A stretch of 64,000 nt of DNA, taken from assembly GCF_003994855.1 (NCBI RefSeq), contig NZ_CP034142.1, forward strand, positions 2,976,001 to 3,040,000. The letters are read 5' to 3'. Below the pieces are notes generated by a model. It was not told the origin of the DNA, did not search any database, and worked only from the letters and a program-made list of their open reading frames with translations. Shown piece after piece: positions 15,767-24,777 of the stretch. Position 1 is the first letter of the stretch. Each line of letters opens with the position of its first letter. A program made the position numbers and the translations under genes. Origin of the DNA: Marinobacter sp. NP-4(2019). Lineage in GTDB: Bacteria; Pseudomonadota; Gammaproteobacteria; Pseudomonadales; Oleiphilaceae.

Positions 15767-17254
15767 TTACGGAATCATTATCCCCATTAGCCCAGTCGCT
15801 TGAAACTTATTTTTCAACGCCACCTTGGCGCCCCTCTCCCCGTGCACAATCCGAATCTCTGAAGGCGGTTGCGGAATGCCGTCAACAAACCGAAGCAGAT
15901 CCGATTGCCCTGCATGGGCAGAATACCCGCCCACCTGGTGAACCCGGGCACGGATAGGGTAGCGTTCACCATCCAACGCCACCCATCCGCCTCGCGGACC
16001 GTAAGTCAGAATATCCCTCCCCGGCGTACCCGCAGCCTGGTACCCGACAAACAGCACATCGTTGCGTTTGTCCCCCAGCATCGCCTTGAGATAATTCACC
16101 ACCCTGCCCCCGGCGCACATGCCGGAGCCCGCCAACACCACACACGGGCGGTGGGTTTTGGCCAGGTACTCTACCGCTTCCAGGTGATCCTTGTGATCAT
16201 TGATTACTGTTAGCTGCTCGAAGGACAGCGGGTGACGACCTTGTTGGACCAAATCCGTGGCTTCGGCGTCCCAGAAGGGCTTGAGGTCACGGTAGATGCG
16301 GGTGAATTCTGCGGCCAGGGGCGAGTCCACCACAATTTCGAGGTTGTTCCAGGTTAGCTGGTTTGTCGGATTACGGCTTCGCCTAATCCGACCTACGGGG
16401 GCGGACTCTTCATCGTAGGTCGAATTAGCGCCGCCCCGCGGCGCGTAATCCGACACCCCAGCCGCGATCGGCGCATCCCCAAACTCGGCAATCAAACTCT
16501 CAATTTCATACAACAACTCCTGCGTCCGCCCGATACTGAACGCAGGCACCAACACCGTACCGCCATCTTCCAGCGCATGCTCCAACACCGCCTTCAGCCG
16601 ATACCGCCGGGTTTCCCGATCCTCGTGATCCTTATCTCCGTAAGTACTCTCAATCACCAGCCGATCGGCTTTCTCAGGTGGTTGAGGCTCCGGCAGCAAA
16701 GGCGCATGGGGTGCGCCCAGATCGCCGCTGAACACAATACGCTCCTGGATATCACCATCCCGGGCATCGCATTCCACATAGGCCGAGCCCAGAATATGCC
16801 CCGCCCGTTGCAACCTCACCTTCAGGGAACACCGCCCCTCCTCAAACACCGAATGCCACTGCCCATACGGCACCGCCACAATCCGCGAACGAATCAGCCC
16901 CAGTACCCGCTCGATCAGCGCCCGGTCCCGGGTAAAACCAATCTTCAGGGCATCTTCCAGGATTTCCGGCAGCATGATGGCCGAAGGCTCCGAACAGATA
17001 ATCGGCCCTTCAAAACCGGCAGCAAGCAAATAGGGAATGCGACCCACGTGGTCGATGTGGACGTGGGTAACAATCAAAGCGCGGATGTGGTCAATGGGAA
17101 AATCAATGGCGAGGTTCGCGGCATTCGCGCCCTTGCTAGCTTCTTCGCCCTGGAAGAGGCCGCAGTCAATCAAGACGCCGGCGGAGCCAACGTTGAGTTC
17201 ATGGCAGGAGCCGGTGACGCCGGTGGTGGCGCCGTGGTGTTGAATATCGATCAT
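15767..17254 (-). CDS. MBL-fold beta-CASP RNase-like hydrolase with in-frame repeat insertion
   Basis: A 495-residue metallo-beta-lactamase-fold protein of the beta-CASP RNA-processing group, likely a zinc-dependent RNase. THVHIDHVG (63-71) is the HxHxDH metal motif, with SGDLG and AGHILGSAYVEC further on. VVLAGSGMCAGGRVVNYL and a histidine near the C-terminus (GGYSAHAGQSDLL) complete the beta-CASP signature. Residues about 267-297 are encoded by a double-hairpin intergenic repeat (see next feature) inserted without breaking the frame, just before NNLEIVVDSPLA. The gene starts only 29 bases from the wbpV-like gene and is unrelated to glycan synthesis. Confidence 0.88.
   Translation of the reverse strand: MIDIQHHGATTGVTGSCHELNVGSAGVLIDCGLFQGEEASKGANAANLAIDFPIDHIRALIVTHVHIDHVGRIPYLLAAGFEGPIICSEPSAIMLPEILEDALKIGFTRDRALIERVLGLIRSRIVAVPYGQWHSVFEEGRCSLKVRLQRAGHILGSAYVECDARDGDIQERIVFSGDLGAPHAPLLPEPQPPEKADRLVIESTYGDKDHEDRETRRYRLKAVLEHALEDGGTVLVPAFSIGRTQELLYEIESLIAEFGDAPIAAGVSDYAPRGGANSTYDEESAPVGRIRRSRNPTNQLTWNNLEIVVDSPLAAEFTRIYRDLKPFWDAEATDLVQQGRHPLSFEQLTVINDHKDHLEAVEYLAKTHRPCVVLAGSGMCAGGRVVNYLKAMLGDKRNDVLFVGYQAAGTPGRDILTYGPRGGWVALDGERYPIRARVHQVGGYSAHAGQSDLLRFVDGIPQPPSEIRIVHGERGAKVALKNKFQATGLMGIMIP
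16365..16455. repeat. Double-hairpin BIME-like repeat, copy A, inside a coding sequence
   Basis: A 91-bp element of two palindromes. Left half: GTCGGATTA, a GGCTTCGCC loop stem, TAATCCGAC, then CTACG. Right half: CGTAGGTCGAATTAGCGCC pairing with GGCGCGTAATCCGAC. It is the same family as copies at 41408, 43836 and 46500, which are all intergenic. Here it is translated as part of the beta-CASP protein. Confidence 0.9.
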
Positions 17255-17283
17255 CTAAACTTCCGTGTCATTTTTTGATTATC

Positions 17284-18234
17284 TCAATCCCTGGTTGCAT
17301 TCATTCTCACCAGGGTTTCTTCCATCGAATAAGGTGGCCACCAGTCAAGTTTATCTCGTGTATGCTGAATATCCACTTGTAGGTTTCCGCACAAGCGTTG
17401 TAACGCATCGCTTTTTCCCAGCCATTTTCCAATTGTCGTCAGCCACGAGGCCGGAACCGGTATCAGCAGAGGCGACACGCCCTTAGCCTTTGCAAGGCGT
17501 CGGATCAACTGAGTGGTCGACACGTCATCTCTATCGCTGACCAACAATATGTCATGAATAGCTCCAGGATACTCCGCACACCGCACAATCAGGTCCACCA
17601 AATTATCGATGGACACCAGACTCCGTCGATTATTGATCGCGCCAAGCGGCAGTGGAATACGCGCTGAAACCAGTCGCGTCAACGCCTGAAAATTCGCTCC
17701 AACGCCAGGGCCGTAAACCAGTGGCGGACGAACAATAGCGAAATCCATAGCGGAACCAACGGCCACCTCCTGAATAGCCTTCTCTGCTTCCCACTTGGAA
17801 CGGGCATAGGCATCCGTTGGCGAAGCAGGATCATGGGCACGAAACGCGTGGCCAGGCTCTGAACTCTCTCCCAATACCTTGACGGTGCTCAGAAATATAA
17901 ACCGTTTTACGCCCGCATCGACCGCTGCCTTTGCAAGCGAGGCCGTCGCCTGGGTATTAACCCGATGGTACCTTGCCCGGGCTTCCTCATCGTCCGGCCC
18001 CATCTGGTGTACCAGGGCCGCACAGTGAATGACCACATCCACACCCGACAACATCGAGGCCCAAGCCGATGGAGACGTGTCAGCGATATCCTTTACCTCA
18101 ACCGCTTCGACGCCTTTCACTACCGTGCCCGAACGCGCCACCCCGCGAACCGGAAACCCTTTACTAACCAATGAGGCGCACAGAGTTTTCCCGACAAACC
18201 CGGAAGCGCCCGTTACCAACACCCGCTCAGCCAT
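17284..18234 (-). CDS. WbpV-like NAD-dependent sugar epimerase/reductase
   Basis: Extended SDR of 316 residues, probably reducing the 4-keto-6-deoxy sugar produced by the WbpM-like dehydratase to UDP-QuiNAc or a related 6-deoxy sugar. It has VTGASGFVGKTL near the N-terminus, FLSTVKVLGE, the catalytic Tyr and Lys in DAYARSKWEAE, and VRPPLVYGPGVGANF, all as in WbpV-type proteins. A GTG precedes the ATG by one codon; I use the ATG at 18234. It overlaps the upstream glycosyltransferase gene end by eight bases. UDP-glucose 4-epimerase-like activity is an alternative. Confidence 0.82.
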   Translation of the reverse strand: MAERVLVTGASGFVGKTLCASLVSKGFPVRGVARSGTVVKGVEAVEVKDIADTSPSAWASMLSGVDVVIHCAALVHQMGPDDEEARARYHRVNTQATASLAKAAVDAGVKRFIFLSTVKVLGESSEPGHAFRAHDPASPTDAYARSKWEAEKAIQEVAVGSAMDFAIVRPPLVYGPGVGANFQALTRLVSARIPLPLGAINNRRSLVSIDNLVDLIVRCAEYPGAIHDILLVSDRDDVSTTQLIRRLAKAKGVSPLLIPVPASWLTTIGKWLGKSDALQRLCGNLQVDIQHTRDKLDWWPPYSMEETLVRMNATRD

Positions 18235-19444
18235 CACGTTGACCCGTCGCCACCCGGATTATGTCACCGGCCATGCGTTTCATAATCGCTTCCCGACTAA
18301 ACTCATTGACGAAAGCCTCTCGCCGGTAGTGCTCTAGGGGAAGGCGGCGAAGCGCCTGTTCAGCCGCGCTCACATCGCAAGGATCAAAGACTTCAGCGCC
18401 CTCAATGCGCTCCTGAATGAAGTCTTTGGCATAGCCACTGACGCCGGCAAGAATGGGCTTGCCAAGTGCAGCATACTCAAACAGCTTGGATGGCAGTACT
18501 CGTTTGAAGGCCGGCAGATCGTTCAAATGCAAAAACAGCACAGCCGCCGACCTGTAAATATCCAGTAGCTGGCTACGCGGCACTGCGTCCACTAGTGTCA
18601 CTGGTGCATTCAGTTCCCGACAACGCTCGATTAGCTTGCCACGAGTTCCACCGTCACCCACAACGGTAAATCGAGCATAGTCCCTGGTCCTGATCGCTAA
18701 CTCCGGAATGATTCTTTCAAGACCCTGACCATCGCCAATGTTTCCTGCGTAAACCACTTCTGGCAAATCATCCGATTCAGCGCAGCTGCCCTCCAGACCG
18801 GAAGCCCCGGTAGACGCAATGAACTCGCTATCAATGCCATTGGTGAACAACGCATAATCCGCACGTTGGTACCGTTGCCGGAAATAGGGGAGAAACCCCT
18901 CAGAAACCAGATTCACCCGATCAGCCCGGCCCAACGCCCAACGTTCCATTCCATCAAAGAGACGGCGAACCGGCCAAAGCAAGCGCCCAGGGAATACATC
19001 GGTGATTGTTTCGACAAAGATATCCCGAATGTCCAGGTACAGCTTCGCTCCTAACCGCGGGGCCAACCAGGCCCCCAGGCATGCTGTCATGAGCCGAGAA
19101 GAAGTCGCAACAACAATGTCATAACGATCCCTGGGGATCAGATGTCTTGCCCTCCGGGCAAACTGCCCAAAGCACCGAACCTGCCCTGACAAGCCAGCAG
19201 TCGTCTCCGGCAGTGGTGCCCGATATACGGAATAATCCAGGTCTTCGTCATTGATGACGGACGGGCGGTGACTCTGATACCGGTTGGGCTCGGTCGTTAC
19301 GACATCCAGTTCGACATCGCAGCCAAGCTCCATCAACGCATCCGCCATTGCTTTGGCGCGGAACGAGCCGGCACACAAGTCAGGGGGAAAATAATAACTG
19401 ATCAGAAGTACCCGCAGAGGCTGCTTATCACCGGTGGGCGACAT
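18227..19444 (-). CDS. Glycosyltransferase family 4 (WbuB-like)
   Basis: Predicted cytoplasmic-face glycosyltransferase of 405 residues with the two-Rossmann GT-B fold. LRVLLISYYFPPDLCAGSFRAKAM at the N-terminus is typical of WbuB-like enzymes. The C-terminal half has YAGNIGDGQGLERIIP and LPSKLFEYAALGKPILAGVSGYA, the nucleotide-sugar binding part. An in-frame TTG precedes the ATG at 19444; the ATG forms a TGATG junction with the upstream gene. It probably adds an N-acetylated sugar early in repeat-unit assembly, given the adjacent wbpV-like gene; the linkage cannot be read from sequence. Confidence 0.85.
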   Translation of the reverse strand: MSPTGDKQPLRVLLISYYFPPDLCAGSFRAKAMADALMELGCDVELDVVTTEPNRYQSHRPSVINDEDLDYSVYRAPLPETTAGLSGQVRCFGQFARRARHLIPRDRYDIVVATSSRLMTACLGAWLAPRLGAKLYLDIRDIFVETITDVFPGRLLWPVRRLFDGMERWALGRADRVNLVSEGFLPYFRQRYQRADYALFTNGIDSEFIASTGASGLEGSCAESDDLPEVVYAGNIGDGQGLERIIPELAIRTRDYARFTVVGDGGTRGKLIERCRELNAPVTLVDAVPRSQLLDIYRSAAVLFLHLNDLPAFKRVLPSKLFEYAALGKPILAGVSGYAKDFIQERIEGAEVFDPCDVSAAEQALRRLPLEHYRREAFVNEFSREAIMKRMAGDIIRVATGQRDG

Positions 19445-20661
19445 CAAGCGGCCCCTGTGAGGATGCTGTCATACATCGACACCAGCGCCTGTTCCTGTTC
19501 TTCCCAGTTCAACTCAGCGGAAGCGTTTTCCGCATTGATAGAGAACCTTTTCCGCAGAGCGGCATCGTCAACCAAGCGCTGAATCGCTGCACTTAACGCT
19601 TTGGTGTCGCCAGAAGGAACCAGCAGGCCAAGATCATGTTGCTTTACTACCCGGGCAATTTCCGGCAGGCCTGTTGCGACAATTGGCAGCCTGGCCACAA
19701 CATACTCGAATAGTTTATTGGAATCCGTCGTGAAGTGATTGAGACAGGTATTCTCAATGGGTTGAACGCCGATATCGGCGGAAGCTGTATAGTATGGCAA
19801 TTCCGCCAATGGCACAGTTGGAATGAAGAATACACGTGACTGTAACCCCAGCTTTTCCACCAGTGCCTTCAGTTCGCCTTCGACACTTCCACCGCCAACA
19901 AACACGAAATAGGCACCATCCACCTTAGCCGCAGCCTCGACCAATCGATCAAGCCCCCGGCCTGGCTGCAGCCCTCCCTGGTAGATCACAATCGGGTACG
20001 ATTCTTCCAGCCCAAGTTCCCGGCGGAGACGATCATCCCCTTCCACTCGCACAAGCCTTGGTCGGTTCTGCAAAACCAGTGGCCTGGGCATACGATAGGC
20101 CCTGGCGAAAAACTTTGCCCGCGCCTCAGTCGTCGTAATCGAACCGGCAGCCTTCGGCATGATTGCTTTTTCCACCCAGGCAACCAACCGACCGATCTTG
20201 CGATAACCCTCACGGCCAGAGCTGATCTCATGGGCGTCGTAGACCAGTTTCGCCCCCGACAGCTTCGCAGCCAGCCAGGCTGTCGGTAACACATTTACAT
20301 CGTGGGCATGCACAACATCCGGACGGCGTTTGACCAAATTCGCCAACATCAGTAAATGGGTTAACAACCGGCTTAACAACAGCGCAATCAACTCCAGTCG
20401 GTTACGACGAGCCGTATGCTTCCGAGGGCTCAATAACCGTAAACCTTGTTTTCTACCATGGCGAATCACCTCAACCCCGGAAGGTAAAAACTCCTGTTGC
20501 TGAGTATATCCCGGGGCATGAAGAGCATGTACAGCAACATGGTAACCGCCACCAGCCAATGTCTCCGCTTCATTCTTTACACGGGCATCGTTCTGGAAGG
20601 TATTCCAGACGAGCATGTCAACAACTGAGGATTCTGAGCAACAATTTTCCCCACTGTTCAT
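19444..20661 (-). CDS. Glycosyltransferase family 4
   Basis: GT-B-fold transferase of 405 residues. The N-terminal domain shows VWNTFQNDARVKNEAETLAGGGY and DVVHAHDVNVLPTAWLAAK. The C-terminal domain shows VIYQGGLQPGRGLDRLVEA, FVGGGSVEGELKALV and DSNKLFEYVVARLPIVATGLPEI, the donor-binding region. It overlaps the membrane-protein gene upstream by ATGA. Probably one of the repeat-unit transferases; donor and acceptor unknown. Confidence 0.85.
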   Translation of the reverse strand: MNSGENCCSESSVVDMLVWNTFQNDARVKNEAETLAGGGYHVAVHALHAPGYTQQQEFLPSGVEVIRHGRKQGLRLLSPRKHTARRNRLELIALLLSRLLTHLLMLANLVKRRPDVVHAHDVNVLPTAWLAAKLSGAKLVYDAHEISSGREGYRKIGRLVAWVEKAIMPKAAGSITTTEARAKFFARAYRMPRPLVLQNRPRLVRVEGDDRLRRELGLEESYPIVIYQGGLQPGRGLDRLVEAAAKVDGAYFVFVGGGSVEGELKALVEKLGLQSRVFFIPTVPLAELPYYTASADIGVQPIENTCLNHFTTDSNKLFEYVVARLPIVATGLPEIARVVKQHDLGLLVPSGDTKALSAAIQRLVDDAALRKRFSINAENASAELNWEEQEQALVSMYDSILTGAA

Positions 20662-22397
20662 TCGGACATGCCCTCTCGGAAGAGTAGTGACTCTCCCTCA
20701 ACGTGATCCAAACGCTTGAGTATGGCCGGGAGTAACTCAAAAGCCTCCTCAAACTGCTGTCGCATGCTCTTCGCTTCGAACGAATAAGTAAGGGCAGCCA
20801 ACTCGGCGGCCTCAGTCGATACCTTTCTAAGATCAGGGCGATGCTCAGCGGCCTGGTCAAGATAGTCAGCTAACTGGTTAAGCTGTTTTGGCCCAACACG
20901 CCATCCGGCGCCCACTGGATCAATGCTCCAGCGCCCCCAATTCAACATTTGGATGTCTGATGAAGTAACCAAGATACTGGAGGAACTAATCTCCGGATTT
21001 ATCAAGGAAAGAGGTAACCTTCGGAGCTGCTCCCTCAAATCAGCGACTTTCTCGCCCAATTCATTCACCAAGTCACGTTGGCGATCTGAATTAGCACACG
21101 AAAGCAACCGATCAACAATCGTCTCATCAAGCCGTTGCCACAACATAGGTTTTGACCGACTGTATTGGAGCTGCAAACCATGGGGAAGCGAAACACTCAA
21201 AAGCCTGCCCCTAACGGACTCTGTCAGCTGCTTCATTGCGCCCCTATCAGGATGATAGCCGGCCACAATTTCATAAATAAGGCAATGCAGTTGCCGAACT
21301 CTGGTATTCGCAACTAATTTAGGGGCGGGCAAGCCATCCCAAGCCTCCCCCAAAAGGGTTGCTTCATGCAGAGCCAAAGAACTCCGGTTTCTATCGAATA
21401 ACTTCACAAGGTATCGCTGTTCATTATTTCCAACAACGCTAAGGGCCGGCACATTAGGTACAGCGCTCTGATGCCATTCAATAGACCGAATACCAGCCCA
21501 TGATACAACAAATTCCTCAAATACCGGCTCGAGCCAAGACTCCCGCACCTCTGGCCTGATCATATGCCAAATACCCCGGTCCTTACTCCCAAGTTCCGGT
21601 TGAAATACTTTTCCATGAAAAAAGAGAGCTTCCAGTTTTGGTCGCTGTTTACTGATGGCGGAAACATCCATAATGCCAGTATTTATTTTTTGCAGGATCA
21701 TTCGGCTTGCCAGCAGAGAAATAATGGCAACAATAACGCCGGGAGGAGTCAAAACGATGAAGTCTAATACCAGAAAGCCAAACGATACGAAAAAGCCGAC
21801 GCCGGCTAACAGGTTAAGCGTCGAAGACAAATTGGATTCCAGCCGCTCCCGGACATTCTTGTTGAACACCGCCCCCGCCCACAACAGCGCGACACAGCCA
21901 ATAAAATAGCCAATAATGACGATAGCCATTTCTGCATAAAAAACAGCCAACCCAGTAAGGGCCAAGCAAGCAAACACACCGCCGGCCAATGCCCGGGAGA
22001 AACGCTGATAGGCATTTGCAGCCATATCATCCTGATTTTCAAACAGTACCAGTTTATGACTTTTCTTAAGCAACTTACGGGTCGCCTGCCCTGTCACATT
22101 GATCACAAACCGCTCAGCTATCAAATGAACAATAAAAAAACCAACCGTTACCAGGCTAAAAGCGGCAATGAGCGCATCCTTCCCGTGCACTTTTAACTCT
22201 TCAGGCAGATAGCGAGGCATGCTCTCGGAACCAAGCAGAATAACAACCTTTAATGGGAGAAACGACGCGAGAAGCATGGCGACTTGGGATACCAGGGCCA
22301 ATAACACAACTACGCCAGTCAACCATGGAACAACCCGCCCTATTTTTGCCCCTAGGGACAAGCTCCATCTCAATGACTGCAATGCCGCTCCCATCAT
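20658..22397 (-). CDS. Membrane protein fused to a degenerate kinase-like domain
   Basis: A 579-residue protein of unknown role. The first half has about five to six hydrophobic spans (for example LTGVVVLLALVSQVAMLLAS, LIAAFSLVTVGFFIVHLIA, IVIIGYFIGCVALLWAG) and looks like the membrane domain of an ABC exporter without the ATPase. The second half (about 320-480) recalls an aminoglycoside-phosphotransferase or protein-kinase fold: RYLVKLFDRNRSSLALHEATLLGEA could be the lysine and glutamate lobes, and LIYEIVAGYHPD a hinge. A clear HxD catalytic loop is not seen; LINPEISSSSILVTSSDI is the nearest equivalent. Coupled on both sides by ATGA overlaps to glycosyltransferase genes, so it belongs to the glycan machinery. 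Confidence 0.65.
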   Translation of the reverse strand: MMGAALQSLRWSLSLGAKIGRVVPWLTGVVVLLALVSQVAMLLASFLPLKVVILLGSESMPRYLPEELKVHGKDALIAAFSLVTVGFFIVHLIAERFVINVTGQATRKLLKKSHKLVLFENQDDMAANAYQRFSRALAGGVFACLALTGLAVFYAEMAIVIIGYFIGCVALLWAGAVFNKNVRERLESNLSSTLNLLAGVGFFVSFGFLVLDFIVLTPPGVIVAIISLLASRMILQKINTGIMDVSAISKQRPKLEALFFHGKVFQPELGSKDRGIWHMIRPEVRESWLEPVFEEFVVSWAGIRSIEWHQSAVPNVPALSVVGNNEQRYLVKLFDRNRSSLALHEATLLGEAWDGLPAPKLVANTRVRQLHCLIYEIVAGYHPDRGAMKQLTESVRGRLLSVSLPHGLQLQYSRSKPMLWQRLDETIVDRLLSCANSDRQRDLVNELGEKVADLREQLRRLPLSLINPEISSSSILVTSSDIQMLNWGRWSIDPVGAGWRVGPKQLNQLADYLDQAAEHRPDLRKVSTEAAELAALTYSFEAKSMRQQFEEAFELLPAILKRLDHVEGESLLFREGMSE

Positions 22398-23716
22398 GAA
22401 GACTGGTGCTCAACAAATGATAAAAGTTCGGTGGCCCTGACCTCCCAGGTATTCCGCTTAAGGAACTCCACAATATGGGCCTTGTCTGGAGCGGATTCAC
22501 AAACCTCAACTAGGGCACAGCAAAACTCCTGGACGGAGGAAACTGTTCTCGTGGCTGGGTAGTCGTTAATCTGTGGCATCTGAAAAGATACCACTGGCAA
22601 CCCAAATGAGAGGTACTCATAGATCTTGATAGGGTCTACACCGTCTGCCAAAGGACCCATCTTGAAGGGTATGATAGCTGCACTCCAACGGCCGGCGAAC
22701 TGATACAACTGATTCCAGGGTTTAGGGCCGAGCAGTTCGACGTTATCCGGCAGCGTCAATCCATGCGGGGCTGAGTGGCCGATGATCTCAAACCGGTAAG
22801 CGGAACAACGTTCCGCTATCTCGCTAAAAGCTTCCCAGTCAAACCAGGCACCGGCCAAGTGGCCAAAATAACCCACGATTTTCGGGTCACGTTCTGGCCT
22901 GTGCTCATAATCGCCGGGCAGAAAATCGGCCTCTACCGCATTCGGCATCAGCTCCACCCTGCTACCAGGTGAAAGAGCAGACATCTTCGCAACCAACGGT
23001 TGTGAAACACAAACTGTTGCGTCAGTACCTCTCACCAACGTGTTTTCAACGTCTGCATCAAACCAACGCGCCATTCCAACTTTGCTGAACTCTTCCCAGT
23101 CATCCCGGCAATCGTAAAGAACAGTCCAGCCATTCTTACGAAACGTTGCTATACTCTTTTCAATGCCGGGATAGGGGTAAGAGATAATGTAAAGCTTTTT
23201 AGTATCACCCAGCTCTTCGAAGGCAATGTCATCCAACAACTGCAACGTAATATCTACCGGAGCCTGAACCAATCCCTCCGTGGAATAGTCCGGAAGCGCT
23301 TCGGTATAGCGGGAGCGATGATAGCTGAAAAAAACCGACGCGCCCAGACGTAATAGAGCCTCAGTTTGACGGATTGGCCGGTTACCCCGAGTCCCCTGGA
23401 TATAGGTCGTCCCTGAAAACAAAAACACCAGCGGGCCTGAATTGGGATTGGACTGTAAATGCTTGGCAAGCTGCCGCCATTGCCTGGAGACTGTCTCATA
23501 TTGACTGCTTCCAGGCTGTGGTGGACGCTTCTGCTGCCTCACATCACGGGCCAGGTGCATAAGATCAATTGGTAGGCGAAATAGAAGCCTCGGAGAGCGA
23601 CAAACAGAAATCAATAGCCTGCCGAGACGGTAGCTACTGCTGTTAAGAATCTGGCGATGTTGCTTTTCCAGGTCACTTAGTTCCTGTTGAAGCTCTTCCC
23701 GGGTTTTCATCCCCAC
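22394..23716 (-). CDS. GT-B glycosyltransferase with N-terminal coiled-coil/SYRLG module
   Basis: A 440-residue transferase. It begins with a heptad-rich stretch (EELQQELSDLEKQHRQILN) and a basic amphipathic segment SSYRLGRLLISVCRSPRLLF, a module common at the start of large surface-glycan transferases and likely a membrane-association device. The catalytic part follows: VLYDCRDDWEEF, VGYFGHLAGAWFDWEAFSEI and DPIKIYEYLSFGLPVVSFQM, a GT4-type arrangement. I keep the GTG start at 23716, six bases after GGAGG; an ATG lies two codons on. The gene overlaps its neighbours by one to four bases. Confidence 0.83.
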   Translation of the reverse strand: MGMKTREELQQELSDLEKQHRQILNSSSYRLGRLLISVCRSPRLLFRLPIDLMHLARDVRQQKRPPQPGSSQYETVSRQWRQLAKHLQSNPNSGPLVFLFSGTTYIQGTRGNRPIRQTEALLRLGASVFFSYHRSRYTEALPDYSTEGLVQAPVDITLQLLDDIAFEELGDTKKLYIISYPYPGIEKSIATFRKNGWTVLYDCRDDWEEFSKVGMARWFDADVENTLVRGTDATVCVSQPLVAKMSALSPGSRVELMPNAVEADFLPGDYEHRPERDPKIVGYFGHLAGAWFDWEAFSEIAERCSAYRFEIIGHSAPHGLTLPDNVELLGPKPWNQLYQFAGRWSAAIIPFKMGPLADGVDPIKIYEYLSFGLPVVSFQMPQINDYPATRTVSSVQEFCCALVEVCESAPDKAHIVEFLKRNTWEVRATELLSFVEHQSS

Positions 23717-24777
23717 TACTGCCCTCCAAGGAAATTCAAAAACGACTTCACAAACGGGCCAGCACCATAACGGTCACCAAGCTGCTTGTATACTTGTTCC
23801 ACCAAGCTCTCCCGATTCGCCAATGCTTCAACATTCTGCGCTGCGCGCGCAACCTGCTCAGGGTCCCAGATATCGACCAAGTGGACCAAGGGCGAAGAGG
23901 GAAACACTTCCCGGAACACAGGCAGATCATTTGCAATCAACGGACATCCGCACAACAGGCTTTCCGCAGCGGCCATTCCAAACGATTCGTCCCGCGACGT
24001 TACCAACATGGCACCACCACTTAAGGCGCAGCGTTTGTATAAGCTGGCTAACGTCGTATTCTCAACGCGATCCAACCAGCTTACGGAATCGGAAATCCCC
24101 AGCCTGAACGCCAACTCAAAGAACTCTTCGGCCTGTTTTGGCGGAGCGGTATAACCACCCACGACATACAGTTGAATGTTACCGAGCAAATCCTTCAACA
24201 TTCCTGCATAAACTAGCGCCAACCGCCAGTTTTTGTGGTTATCCAACTTACCAACCCACACAAATTCACGGCTGGTTGGCTCTCCCCCAAAATGACTCGC
24301 TTTGACATGGGGATAGAAGACCTCAGTATTCAGGATATTCGGCACAACCTGTATTTTTGCAGCCTCCCCCAACCGCTGACCCACAAGACGGGAGGAATAA
24401 TCTGTTGGAACCATGACACCATCAAGCTGCCTCGCATCCAGATCCAGCAGATAACTCAGTCCGGTGTCCGTTGTGGTGTGCACATCCAAATAAACCGGGT
24501 TCTTGCGCAACATTGAACCTGACGCCGACTTCAGGAGCTCGGGTGAATCAATCACAACAACCGCATCGAACCGCTCCTGGCGAACAAGTTTTTGGAATGA
24601 CACCCCTGAGCCAAAGAAAATGCGGCTGCGCGCCCCCAGTAACTGACCTAATCCATTGTCTTGGCTGAAGAAGAGACTGGCTTCATGCCCAGCTTTTTCC
24701 AAGGCGTCCTGTCTCAATAGCAACTGAGTAGAGACGCCACCAACTATACCGTAGCGATAAGCATATAAAAGCTTCAT
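23716..24777 (-). CDS. Glycosyltransferase family 4
   Basis: A 353-residue GT-B enzyme. MKLLYAYRYGIVGGVSTQLL is the N-terminal glycine-rich loop region. FVWVGKLDNHKNWRLALVYAG and VTSRDESFGMAAAESLLCGCPLI form the C-terminal donor site with the conserved Glu pair (ESFGMAAAE). It is joined by ATGA to the 186-residue gene upstream. Sugar specificity unknown. Confidence 0.87.
   Translation of the reverse strand: MKLLYAYRYGIVGGVSTQLLLRQDALEKAGHEASLFFSQDNGLGQLLGARSRIFFGSGVSFQKLVRQERFDAVVVIDSPELLKSASGSMLRKNPVYLDVHTTTDTGLSYLLDLDARQLDGVMVPTDYSSRLVGQRLGEAAKIQVVPNILNTEVFYPHVKASHFGGEPTSREFVWVGKLDNHKNWRLALVYAGMLKDLLGNIQLYVVGGYTAPPKQAEEFFELAFRLGISDSVSWLDRVENTTLASLYKRCALSGGAMLVTSRDESFGMAAAESLLCGCPLIANDLPVFREVFPSSPLVHLVDIWDPEQVARAAQNVEALANRESLVEQVYKQLGDRYGAGPFVKSFLNFLGGQ

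Noticed and set aside
16365..16455. Frameshift or pseudogene in the beta-CASP gene
   Set aside because: The repeat keeps the frame open and all metal motifs before and after it are intact.
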